Source: Tigriopus japonicus
Taxonomy: Eukaryota; Arthropoda; Copepoda; Harpacticoida; Harpacticidae
NCBI GenBank assembly: GCA_010645155.1
Contig: CM021323.1
Span: 11,546,695 to 11,610,694, forward strand
Length of the DNA: 64,000 nt
Direction: 5' to 3'
Under the pieces are notes generated by a model, which searched no databases, was not told the origin of the DNA, and saw only the letters and a list, made by a program, of their open reading frames with translations. Each line of letters begins with the position of its first letter. Positions within the stretch are counted from its first letter, which is position 1. Below are positions 25,452 to 35,865 of this stretch, piece by piece. The translations under genes were made by a program, and so were the position numbers.

Positions 25452-28400
25452 ATGGAAGTGCCTGTAGTGATCCATGACAACGATTTAGGTTCCCGAGAAC
25501 ACTCCTTAACCATCCATGTCCAGGAAAAATCCCAGGAACATAATGCCTTAAGCGGCAAAGTGAGTTATTTTCACTTTTTCGAACAATCAAAATGTTATTA
25601 TACTGATTCTCGTTTCTTTGTAGAGACTCAAGATCCAAATAACGGACCCTTCGGACCCGTTTTTCTATTTCGTCTTGGTCTTGTCCGAAGAAGACTTTCA
25701 GGGATTGAAACAAGCTCAGGAGTTGTTGGTGGATTTTGCCGGATTTCCCGCCATGATCCATCAACTTTTGACGAAATGTCGAGCCAAACAGTTCTCTTTA
25801 ATGCTACAATTGGACGGGGATAAACGTTCTGGAGGCTTGAAATTCCAGGAAATTAGTCAATTTCGAGCCCTCAGTCACTTGACTTTGAAGCTTCATCGAG
25901 GAAGTGATGCCCAAATTAAGGGTTATTTGGCCGAATGTATTCGTCAATTACAATCCGAGAGCTCAAACACATCGCAAGCGCTTCAAAATCAAGTTCATGG
26001 ATTGGAAGCTCAAGTTCAGAGTTTGAGCGAGCGACTTAAAATGAAATCCGAGGAATTCGATCGGGTGAAACAAGAGTTATTGGAGAAGACCTCCAATTCT
26101 CAAGCCCAACTTTCTAGTCAATTAGCCTCTGAGAAAGAACGTGCCACACAGGCTATTACCGATATTCAGAATAGATATGAACAAGATCGCCGGAAAATGG
26201 CCGAAGAACATGCCAAGAACACCCGACACTTGGAGAACCGAATTGCCGCATTGGAATATGAAAACAAAGATCTCACGGAAAAGAAACATAAGCATGAGGC
26301 CTTGATTCATCGCTTGAATGAACAAGTACGGAATAGTCTCGAAGAGAATCAGAACCTCAAGCGGGAATTAGAGACCAAGAAATTTGAACACAACAAATTG
26401 GATTCGGGCTTTCATGACCGGGAACGAATCCTACATCAACTAAGGACGAAATTATCCATGGTAGAGCAAGAACGGGACCGACTTCAGAGTGAATTGACGA
26501 GACAAACGGGAGATTTGAATCGCATTTCTGAGCAAAAGGTCCGATGTGACCAAGAGTTGTCGGAAAAAATGGCGTTAGTGACCAAACGAGAGAACGCCGT
26601 GAAGGCCGTCTCCCAAGAACTGGTTAAGGCCAATGAGATCATCCGCAAGTTTCAAAATCAGGTGAAAGTGGAACATCAAAAAGTGAAACTAACGGGCCAG
26701 ATTCTCAAAGAGCAAGAAAAAGTCATGGACACCAAAGAGCAAGAGATTCATAGTTTACGAAATCAGCTCAAGGATCTTGAAAGTGACGTGAACACCAAAC
26801 AGTTGGGTTTGGGTCAGAATGAGTTGACACAAAAGAAACTCCAAGACCAAATCGAAGACCTGGAGAAGAAGTTACGAACCAATGAGACATTAATCCATTG
26901 GCTGAACAAACAATTGACCACGGCTCAAGCCCGTGACCCTGGTTTACGACTCACTGCTCCACCCCGTGAGCTTGGCTCTTTGATAGGCTTTACGCCATCA
27001 GGAATGAACGCGATATCGACCCCGATGGACCGGAATGACATTTCGAGTCATGCGCAAAAAGAGAAGTAAGTGTGGTTTTGAGCAGAAGCATGTTTTGTGG
27101 CAGGAACCTGCGTCCAAAGACGGCTTGGGCTGATTTAATATATCTAAAGACTCACAACCTTGCCACGACATCTGTTGGTTGAAATTGTTAAAAGTGACTC
27201 TGTGCGCAGATATGCCAGAGGTATAGAAAGTGCATCTACTTGTTCACTCTCGACTAAATTTTTGTTGCAAGTCTGAATCAGATCCATGTTAGTTTCAATG
27301 ACCCCAAGCACTACGACTTCGAAGGTCGCTTTTTAAAAGAAATGTACCCGTGTATGGGTAAAAATGTGACAAAATCATGAAGTAAAGTTATTTCCATTAT
27401 TTTTAGATCAATAAATCCTTGAAAAACTGATGAAATAGTGTCTAAAAAGGACTTTCAAGGTAGCAGTACTTCCGTAGCAAAATTTTATTCTCGCCTAGTC
27501 AAATGTGGCGCCGTCTACAATTGATTTTAGGCAACTTCAGCAGCTGTCTCCTTCACGAATACCCCATTAGCCATTCAAGAACTTTATTCAGGGCTTAACT
27601 AGTTTCCAGTTCCATTTTATCAAGATCATTACCAAAGTTTTGAAGAGTGCTGTCATTAGCAAAACTTGTCATTTTTAACGTTGTTGATCTGGGGAGATCA
27701 TTTATTTAAATTAGAAATAGTAAAGGGCCTAAAATACTTCCTTGTGGAATTCCACTAGAACTGTTTAGCAAGTCCGACGAAACATTACCAATTTGAACTT
27801 TTTGTAGTCTGCCACTTACGGAGTAGTGATGTGACTTGGGCAAGTAATGAGTCATCACAAACACCCAAGAACAAGTTGTTGACAAGCATTACTTGGGCAA
27901 TACACCAATACAGTTCCCAAGCTCAAGGAACATCGAAGATGCAGTTGTCGGCAGTTGCTCTTTGAAGAGTTAAGATACTTGCAGTGTAACTTAGAAGAAA
28001 AAATGTCAAGTTGCATTTTCGATGATCTTTTGACCTTAATAATTTAGCAATAAATAGTGGAAGTGATACAAAAAAATATTTCAATTTGGATAGCATTTGC
28101 AAAACCATGTTTTTTTTGTTTCGGTTCTAGGCCACACATGAATGCACTTTTGAGGCTAATCAAGACCGAGATTTAGAAGTCACACTTCCGGAACAATCTC
28201 TTTTACTCAGAGTTGCCGGTATGAAAAAGTAAAATGCCAAATCTTTTTTTTAGTATTCTTGAAATCTTTTGCATTTCCCCATGTGAGAGAATTGAAGTGT
28301 GTAATTTTCTTAAAAATACATCCCTTCAAACGTATGGGCCCTATTTAGCTGAATCGGCCTGGTTTAGTGAAATTCGGATGGCAAGTTTATTCTTCGTTCA

Positions 28401-29707
28401 TAGCAAGTTTGGCAAACCTGTTAGCTGGGAAAAGTACTTGTACAAGCACCCAAGCTATGCCAAGCTTCAGCAAGCCCAAGCACTGTGCCAGTGCAGCTTG
28501 CCCAATCTCTTGTTTGCCCCCCATCACTATTACGGAGTGGGGCAGAAGTATCCGGACAAAACTTTGAACATAATTTAAAGCATCAAGAGCTGTATTGAAC
28601 TTACTGTCTAACGAATGGAGTTTGACAACAGAATAAAAAAAAATTGGTCCAAAAACTTCTGAAATTTAAGTTTTCCGATTTTTCAAAATTTGCGACTACC
28701 CAACATCGAACACATGAGCATTCTAATTTTTAAGGCGGATTTTGCATTTGAACAATTTTGTAATCAGCTGCTTTCGGTTTCGGTTTCGGTTTCGGTTATG
28801 AGCCCTTTCGGTCCATCACTAATGTTGATTAAGCGGTAAAGAACATCTACAATTTCGTATTTGATCACTTTCAAAACTTTATTTAAAATTTCATCTAATT
28901 CATGACTCGGTTCGGTATGTTCATGTTCGGTAATTTGTTAATAATGTCTAGGATTTCAGAGCGATGGATTATCTTAAAATAGTATTTACGTTGGGAGAAG
29001 ACATCGGGAATGAAATTCAAGAATTTGTCTCTTGCAACCTCATCACAAGATATTTCGTCACTCAACTTTTTACCTATGGAGACAAAATATTCGTTCAAGA
29101 TGCTAACAATATCTTGCTTGTTAGTAATAAGTGCCTCTCCTACTTTTAATCTAATTAGAGATCCATTGAAAAAGATCCTTTTTACTTGGGGATGATTTCT
29201 TCAAAAACCACGGTCTTTACAAACTACAATACACATTTTTGTCCACATATTTTGCAAAAAAAATACATTTTCCAATACATTTTGCTAGTCTAGTTCATGA
29301 CTGAGATCGAAAATTTGCCTACCAGTTTTGGCACTTTTTTTACTTCAAGATGGCCTAAGATGTTTTAAATTGGAAGTTTGCTTGCAGACTGATCAGGGCA
29401 TTCACATGGCTGAAATTTGCAAGTGTGAAAATAAAATCGAAAACTTTCAGTGTTGTCTTGGTCTTAAAACCTTAAATAAATGTTCCTTATTTTCAGTGCG
29501 CCAACCGGCATTGACGAGAAGTATCTTCAATCCACTCTAAGAATCACAGAGCCCAACAAAGGACTTCTTAGGCAACAAACTTCCGCCCCTAATCTTCCTA
29601 GTAATGTCCGCCAAAATCGAGCTACATCTTTACGGAATGCTGGAATCCTGAAGAAAACTGGAACCCCTTCGAACGACAATCCTCAGCACGCCGCGGTTCC
29701 GTTATAA
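25452..29707 (+). CDS. SASS6: SAS-6 centriole cartwheel protein
   Basis: Three exons: 25452-25559, 25624-27065 and 29497-29707, giving 586 aa (human 657). Intron 1 is 64 bp; intron 2 is 2431 bp and full of transposon remains. SAS-6 dimers assemble into the nine-fold cartwheel that templates centrioles. Seen: an N-terminal head with the hallmark ITDPSDPFFYFVLVLSEEDF and LLVDFAGFP (human: [29 protein letters not shown]), HLTLKLHRGSD, then a coiled coil from about residue 150 to 450 that includes ELVKANEIIRKFQ and NETLIHWLNKQL, both conserved. A basic, disordered tail includes EKYLQSTLRI. An in-frame stop 12 bp upstream of ATG 25452 fixes the start. The head is a little shorter than in human SAS-6. 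Confidence 0.94.
27590..29100 (-). mobile_element. Decayed non-LTR retrotransposon in SASS6 intron 2
   Basis: Reading the minus strand, a linker block (FVSIGKKLSDEI, 29098-28895) precedes a broken reverse transcriptase with GRLQKVQIGN, SGIPQGSILGPLLFLI and INDLP (27815-27600). The catalytic YADD box has become FANDS, and a stop interrupts the frame between FLI and IND. A hAT-like insertion (27824-28529) splits the RT domain: ...HSVS before it joins GRLQKV after it. The element is antisense to SASS6 and inactive. It resembles the CR1/Jockey/RTE-type non-LTR group; the clade is not settled. Confidence 0.78.
27824..28529. mobile_element. hAT-like non-autonomous element (706 bp), TSD TTACGGAG
   Basis: The element is flanked by a perfect 8-bp duplication TTACGGAG (27816-27823 and 28530-28537). 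Its ends are short inverted repeats TAGTGATG / CATCACTA, with more loosely matching subterminal sequence (CTTGGGCAAG near one end, TTGGGCAAG inverted near the other). Eight-bp duplications and T/CA-(G/A) starts fit the hAT superfamily. There is no transposase frame. It inserted into the retroelement remnant, so it is younger than that. Confidence 0.78.
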
Positions 29708-29773
29708 TAGATAGATATATTTTTCTTCGCTTCCATCAACAATCGTTGCTTTCAATATCATCTTAACGTGAAA

Positions 29774-30635
29774 TTATATCGTCACTTCAATCCCATCCGA
29801 TGTTACTAGCAAATCCGTGTTTAATTCCGGATGATCTTGAAAGCCAATATCGTAGTTCTTGAGAACCGAAGAGTATATCACAGGTTTTTGAACCAAATCT
29901 TCTTGTTGATACCTAAGGCCACTCTTGTGAGGGTCGGCCTTGGATTTTCGTCTTCGAATGGAGGCAAACTTATGAGTTTGACTTTGCCAAATCTCTGTGG
30001 TTTTGACCGAAACGCAAGTCCCAAGACGAGAAGTCGTATCGCGTATGGATCGCCCCAAATCAGATCTATCCTTGGTTGGTACCGGGTCCAATTCAGGTTC
30101 TTTGGACTTTGATGCCAACGTGTCGGAACAACTACAAGGTTTGCCTTCATACTCATGATGACAAATGATATCACGATTCTCCTGTACATCGCAACATGAG
30201 CATTCGAGTCCGTCAAATCGACGATCACATATTGGAGATTCAATTTCAGGGCAATATCCTAGATTATCAATGCCTTGGAGCTCCAAGGTCGAGTTCTTCG
30301 GAGGCTTGTTAAATTGAGGAATGTTAAATTCTAAAGATTTAAGCCCTCGAAATTGGGGCGAAATCATCATGTTGTTGTTATTGTTGATCCACCAGTGATC
30401 GATCAATGGATCCGGATAGGGTTCAGCTTCGTGTGAATGGTAATACTCTCCGCTTTGAAGGAAGCTCTTCATCGGACTTTCATCTACATTTGGGCTTCCC
30501 AAACAATCCCAAGGCTTTACCTGAAAGGGCAACTTGTCAAGTAACCAAAAATGTCTTGCACTTGTTTTCAAGTACTCCTAATAATTTATCCTTTAATTCA
30601 GCAAGAAAAACTATCACCACTTGTTCACTAGCCAT
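29774..30635 (-). CDS. Unrecognised protein, probable two-exon gene
   Basis: The main exon is 30520-29774 on the minus strand, preceded by the acceptor TGCCCTTTCAG. The open frame continues upstream without an ATG, so splicing is likely. A phase-consistent guess is a 15-bp first exon, ATG 30635 to 30621 (MASEQ), with a 100-bp intron, giving 253 aa; this first exon is tentative. I do not recognise the family. Visible features: several Cys pairs (SPICDRRFDGLECSCCD, EGKPCSCSD) that could bind metal or be coincidence, a run of five Asn, acidic and Ser-rich disordered stretches, and a basic patch SIRRRKSKADPHKS. No signal peptide or membrane segment. It converges on SASS6, with only 66 bp between the two stops. 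Confidence 0.55.
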
Positions 30636-30903
30636 AACAGTATAACAGTATACTATTGAGAAGTGTTGGACATATTTCTGTTGCCTAAATCCAGGAACAA
30701 TTTTTGTAGATCAATATTCTTGTAATGCTTGTATCATTAGTTTAGTTATTATATTATTATTATTATTAGATTGGTACAATGGAAATTCAACGGAACAATA
30801 TATTTGTTGCAAAGAAGTACAGTGGTTTCCCGGATTAATTCAATTGGGTTTTTCTTCAAACGAAAGCTGGCTTTTATTCAGTAAACTATATAAATATCTT
30901 AAA

Positions 30904-31041
30904 TTTCAGCTCAATCGAATGCCGGAGTGAAAAGTTATGCCTTCTCAAACTTATGTATTTAGGAGATCATAAAATGAATGAACTTGCCCTTTTGTGGTAA
31001 AGAAATTATCAAAAAGGGTTAGTTCATTCATTCACGGTACA
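30904..31041. repeat. Foldback-family repeat, second copy
   Basis: Contains AATTTCAGCTCAATCGAATG, CCGGAGTGAAAAGTTATGC and TTCTCAAACTTATGTA, matching the reverse complement of about 1270-1386 at high identity, then the same GCCCTTTTGTGGTAA / TTATCAAAAAGGG hairpin. Confidence 0.75.
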
Positions 31042-31416
31042 CGGTGTTCCGAATGGCTTTTTAGGTTTGAATCAAAATACCCAAAGACATCATGGCACTT
31101 TTTGGACCCACAATTCAATGGGGAACAACTTTACTTTTGTTGTATTTTATAAGTTTAGGCCCAGGGTAAAAGTTAAACACCTAAAAACCTATTAATTATA
31201 ACATTTTTTAATAAACTATTCAACCCATGTTTAGAGACCATTTCGTTACCTTATGAATTCAAATTGGATAAGAATTCATTCAGCAACAGCTGAGTTATTT
31301 GACTTTGAATAGTCCATTTTTTACCCCAAAAAGCCAAAAAACGCTACAGGAAAAAACGAATTCCCATAGATTTCATATAGCTTTTCAATATCACAAAATT
31401 AAATGAAATCTTTTGA

Positions 31417-31779
31417 GTTTTGGAGCTTATGTCAAAATAATAAAAAAATATCACTTAAAAGGCACTTAAAATACATTTTGCGATACAAAATCTTTTGCAG
31501 TATCAAAGACACTTAAAGTTGGGTAATACTTAGAAGCTTTGAAAAAAATGGTTAATGTTTCAAGTTTCGATTTTAGTCCATTTTGAACATGGTCCTTCTA
31601 TCTAGAAATCGTAAATTTGAATATGAATCTGTTAGACATATTTATTTGTAAATTTGGCAGAACACATATCATAGCGTTCTCTAAATAGTTATGAAATATT
31701 CTTTCCAAAACTCTTCTTTAAGTGCATTTTAAGTGATATTTTATATTATTCTGAGCTATTTTGACATAAGCTCCAAAAT
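31417..31779. repeat. Inverted repeat pair, about 60-bp arms
   Basis: Arms at 31417-31470 and 31717-31779 are inverted copies (TTTGGAGCTTATGTCAAAAT, TATCACTTAAAA, GCACTTAAA). The roughly 245-bp interior has no coding potential. This could be a small transposon; a target duplication was not found. Confidence 0.6.
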
Positions 31780-32518
31780 TAAAAAAAAAGTCATTTATTT
31801 TACGCCCATGAAAAGAGCCAAAAAGCGGCAGATTTGGGCGAAAGCGCAAAATATGGAAGCGCCTGCTAAATATATATTTCAAAAATTGCAGTGAGATACA
31901 AATGTGGTTAAAAAGGATAATTTTTTTTTTGATTGAAGAAAGTTTAATCTATCGAAAAGGGCTTCTTTCTAATCATCTTAGATTACCAAACAAAACTTAC
32001 CATACAAATTGAACTTAGCATCGAGGTGATTCTCACTCAATGAATGGTTTTGAAGAGATACTTGAGAATGTTCATTGACTACGTATCCTACTGGACCTTC
32101 TTCGTGTACGAATGTGATGATTATCTTCCCAATTGGATCAAGCAGCAGGTTTAAGAAGCAGTTTCACGATTTCATTGGCCAGCCAGAACCCATGCATGGA
32201 AAATAATGTGGGACAAAACTAGTAAGGTTTCTTTGTGAAGTGTGTAGCAAAAGCATTGTTTGGTTTGAATTGTTTTTTCCTGGAGAGTTATTCACTTTTA
32301 CAAGAAGAAGGTCGTTTCAAGTCAGTGTGCTTCTGATTAGTACTAGAGGGTTAACATAGCCTTCTAATTAGTACTAGCTTGTTAAACTTCAACATGTTTT
32401 TGAAGAAATCAATATTTCACATATTAAATACCTTTTCTCTTTGTAAGACTCGCAGTTTAAGATGTGGAGTACATGCTAGTTCAAGGATGACTCAAGCCAG
32501 GATTACTTTCAAAATACG

Positions 32519-32608
32519 CACTGGGTCCGATTAGTACAATGGAAATTCAGCGGAACAATATATTTGTTGCAAAAACCTCACATTTTAGTACAATGATCGG
32601 ACCCAGTG
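32519..32608. repeat. 90-bp unit with perfect 13-bp inverted ends, next to a gap
   Basis: Begins CACTGGGTCCGAT (32519-32531) and ends with its exact reverse complement ATCGGACCCAGTG (32596-32608). The interior repeats the 30775-30820 block. The run of N starts at the very next base, so a repeat or hairpin may have broken the assembly here. Confidence 0.7.
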
Positions 32609-32863
32609 NNNNNNNNNNNNNNNNNNNNNNNNNNNNNNNNNNNNNNNNNNNNNNNNNNNNNNNNNNNNNNNNNNNNNNNNNNNNNNNNNNNNNNNNNNNN
32701 NNNNNNNNNNNNNNNNNNNNNNNNNNNNNNNNNNNNNNNNNNNNNNNNNNNNNNNNNNNNNNNNNNNNNNNNNNNNNNNNNNNNNNNNNNNNNNNNNNNN
32801 NNNNNNNNNNNNNNNNNNNNNNNNNNNNNNNNNNNNNNNNNNNNNNNNNNNNNNNNNNNNNNN
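32609..32863. other. Assembly gap (255 N)
   Basis: A run of N with no sequence information. Any open frame crossing it is meaningless. Confidence 0.99.
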
Positions 32864-32949
32864 CATTACATATATAGATATGCGTATATGTAAAAATTGT
32901 ACCTATAATAGATATCCAATGAGACGATAATTCTCGCAATAAACATTAA

Positions 32950-33655
32950 CATTATTGTAAAGAGAGTTAATCATTATTATATTTTCAATAATTAATGTTT
33001 ATATGAAATTTGATCTACCAATGAGTTACTGTTGGCAGATCTATACAACCCTTGTATAGTGGGTTGGTCAGGAATAGTATTTAAGAATTTGTCCAATCCT
33101 GCCTTAAATGCTGTTAGAGGATCAGCTCCAACATATTCCCTACGAAGACTAATGGGTAACAAATTGAACAATGAAGGAGCCCGATAAAGAAGAGAGGAGG
33201 ACTTCATTGTTCGAACTAGCCTTGATTCCTTAGGATTTGGAGGTGCTCTCAGAGCGCACGTAAAACCTCTACGATCGCTACAACTGATCTCAAATCCTGG
33301 GTTAGGACAGAGCCCTTGAATGCTCTTAAAAACATACAGTATCAGATACCTTTCGTACCTTCTCTGAGTACTGTACAACCCTAACTTCTGGAGCCTCTCG
33401 CAATACGAGAGCTCTCTCATTCCCGTGATGTTCCTAGTAAAACATCTTTGGACCTGCTCGACCTTTTGCAAACCTGCCGAACTCATTGGAGCCCAAATGG
33501 GTGAGGCATATTCAAGATGCGGTTGAACAATCGACTTGTACAGAGTTAGCATCGTAATACTATCTCTGGACTTGAAAGTGCGATAGATCCAGCCACATGT
33601 TTGAAATGCCTTCCCCACTTTCAACTGGATATGTTCATCGAACTTTCCATCATCT
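32950..33655 (-). mobile_element. Non-LTR retrotransposon 3' part (family A, copy 1)
   Basis: Encodes on the minus strand the C-terminal thumb/connection part of a reverse transcriptase: KVGKAFQTCGWIYRTF, SRDSITMLTLYKSIVQPHLEY, ASPIWAPMS, then the end ...SNSLVDQISYKH and a short AT-rich 3' UTR. It matches the copy at 53507-54148 almost residue for residue. It is 5'-truncated at about 33655, where similarity to the longer copy stops, as is usual for target-primed reverse transcription. No catalytic core remains. Confidence 0.88.
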
Positions 33656-33670
33656 TTTCATTGTGTAATC

Positions 33671-34421
33671 CAGGGGTCGACAATCTCTTTGGATCAAGGC
33701 CCACCAAATTTGATCGCGCGGTTACATAGGTCACAATGTAAAAAAGGTCACGTTAAATACGTCACAAAGTAAAAAGGTCACTGTAAAAAGGTCACAAATC
33801 CACTCCAGAGGTAGCCAAGGGGGTGAACCCACGGACCTTCCTTGGTTGCAGCTTGTCCCATGGGACCCTAAGATTTACCTGTTGGAACACAATTATGCCA
33901 AGGCAAAGGTCCCACAAGTCAACAGAAAGTCAATCAAAACATTTTTTAGGACACCGGTCCCAACCCGCCCCAAATCCGGCGGACCACGGAGGAGGGTGTT
34001 CTCTCACACCTCTGGAGTCAAAATTGCACCCATCTTTCGAGATCTGCCCATGGGTTTCTGAGAAATTCCTGGTAAAAGACAATTGATATCCATGAAAATG
34101 TGATTTTTCACCGTGACCTTTTTAACGTGACCCTTTTACCCTGGGACCTTTTTACTGTGACCTTTTTTCCTCGTGACCTATTTACTGTGACCTTTTACTT
34201 GTTACCGTTTTGTTTGTAACCTTTTTACCCACAATCAATTTGATTATATGTTGTCAGGGCCCACCAAACAGATGTTGGTAGGGTCAGGAGCCACCAAATT
34301 AAGGGTCAAAAAGCTTTGGGCTCGCAAGTACTTCAGATGTCTCGCGGGCCCATAATTTTGGACTTTCCCCATGGCTCCTAGGCCCACATGTGGGGCGCGG
34401 CCCACCGGTTGCCTACCCCTG
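33671..34421. mobile_element. hAT-like non-autonomous element (751 bp), TSD GTGTAATC
   Basis: Perfect 8-bp direct repeats GTGTAATC flank it (33663-33670, 34422-34429). The ends are CAGGGGTCGACAA and, inverted, CAGGGGTAGGCAACC, the classic hAT terminus. Just inside the left end are several AAAAGGTCAC motifs (about 33730-33800); near the right end is the inverted form GTGACCTTTT, repeated at least five times (34110-34230). Such opposed subterminal motifs are typical hAT transposase sites. The centre has no transposase. Confidence 0.88.
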
Positions 34422-35046
34422 GTGTAATCATTTATTCTAGCTTGCAAAGTTGTGTTTTCCAAAAGACCAAAATTGTTTTTGTTTGTCAGTACAGTGTTCA
34501 GAAATCCTAATTAAAGAGTACGGTCATAAAGTGCGCCAACTAGTGGATTTTATGAGGCAACAGCTCGCAGTTCCCATGCCGTTAGAAGTCTAGGATTGCC
34601 AAAAATATGTCTCAGTTTTCAAGGGTCAGATTTTCGAATAATGTTGCATTTAGGAGCAATGGCATGGTTATTGTATGTTGAGAAGTATTGCAAAGTAGTT
34701 TAAAAGCTAATGGAGAAATTGAAAGCCTTCAATCAAACAAATTATTTGTTTTCAGGTTTTGTTGCCCCAGGAACTGATCTCCTCTGGCCATTTTGTTATT
34801 CAATGTCAGGCATTCCTGATTCAAAAGTTTGGAAGAACCCCTTCAATTTTTGTAACAAAATTTTAGATAAAAACAACGAGACATATTTTTGCCAAAAAAT
34901 ATCAAGAATTGCTATTCTTAGAAAGAAATTATTGCAATTTCTAGGCCTAAATTTTCATTTAAGCTACCTTCCACGCTCATCAGAAACACATGTCTTCCGA
35001 ACTTTTTTTTCCCGCCAAAAATGATGATATCACTAATAGTTCCTGA

Positions 35047-35080
35047 ACCCGAAAAACCTGCCCGGGCGGTTTTTTCGGGT
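35047..35080. repeat. Short hairpin ACCCGAAAAACC / GGTTTTTTCGGGT
   Basis: A near-perfect stem of 12-13 bp around CTGCCCGGGCG. The stem sequence ACCCGAAAAACC is the same core that is tandemly repeated 650 bp downstream. Confidence 0.65.
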
Positions 35081-35694
35081 ACTTAATTAAAATTAAAATT
35101 TACTAAATTTTAATGCTCGTGGATTTTGAATTTCCTAGAACTCTTCAAAAAGATATGATTTATTGGGATATTTTACAAATAAGGCTCGGATAAAGTTGCT
35201 TTTATTTTGACTGAAAGTTGCAGGCTTTAAGCACTAAAGTTGCAATATTTTGTTAAGTTGCACTCAATGCCACTAAAGTGGCTAATACTGTGCCATTTTC
35301 TGGCTTTAAAAAGTTTCTTGTTGACATAAAATGTCAAATTTGGTCAAATATATGTCTCAATTCTGGGTAAGTTTTGTCATCGCAAATTTGTCCTTTTAAC
35401 CTAAGGCTTCCTTAAGAACATAGTTTTGCTTGACAAAAATTAATCTAAAATTAAAAAAAGACATTCAATGTTTAAAAAGTATTGAGAAAGTGCGTGTAAA
35501 ATATATATTTAAAAAAACTTTCCGCAAGGTTGAAGTAATCGAGACAAACAGAAATGCCAGAAGTTTTTCCTTGAGAAATAATCGAGTTATAAATATGTCG
35601 TATATCGTCAAAAACTCAGTTATGATATGTTAATGTGATCCTAAATGAAGAAGACGATATGAATAGCAACATCGAAGAAACCAAAAATATCAAA

Positions 35695-35865
35695 ATATCC
35701 GAAAAACCCAAAAAAAACCAGAAACGAAAAACCCGAAAAAACAGAAACGAAAAACCCGAAAAACCCAGAAACGAAAAACCCGAAAAACATAAACTAGAAA
35801 AACCCAGAATCGAAAAACCCGCAAAAGATAAACTAGAAAAAAACACCCGAAAAACAAGGGGTTTT
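35695..35865. repeat. CCCGAAAAAC-type tandem repeat
   Basis: Imperfect units of about 20-25 bp around (A)CGAAAAACCCGAAAAAC. It gives a low-complexity Lys/Pro/Glu frame on one strand and a Phe/Gly/Ser frame on the other; neither should be read as a gene. Confidence 0.8.

Larger units (their letters stand above)
30636..32518. other. Repeat-rich non-coding stretch
   Basis: No gene is visible. An ATT microsatellite lies at 30747-30768. A block near 30775-30820 (GTACAATGGAAATTCA and following) is repeated almost exactly at 32533-32578. 30904-31041 is one arm and the central hairpin of the foldback family seen at 1050-1508, in inverse orientation. 31417-31470 and 31717-31779 form an inverted pair sharing TTTGGAGCTTATGTCAAAAT and ATATCACTTAAAA. 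Confidence 0.55.

Noticed and set aside
32539..32939. Open frames crossing 32609-32863
   Set aside because: They are open only because the run of N contains no stop codons.
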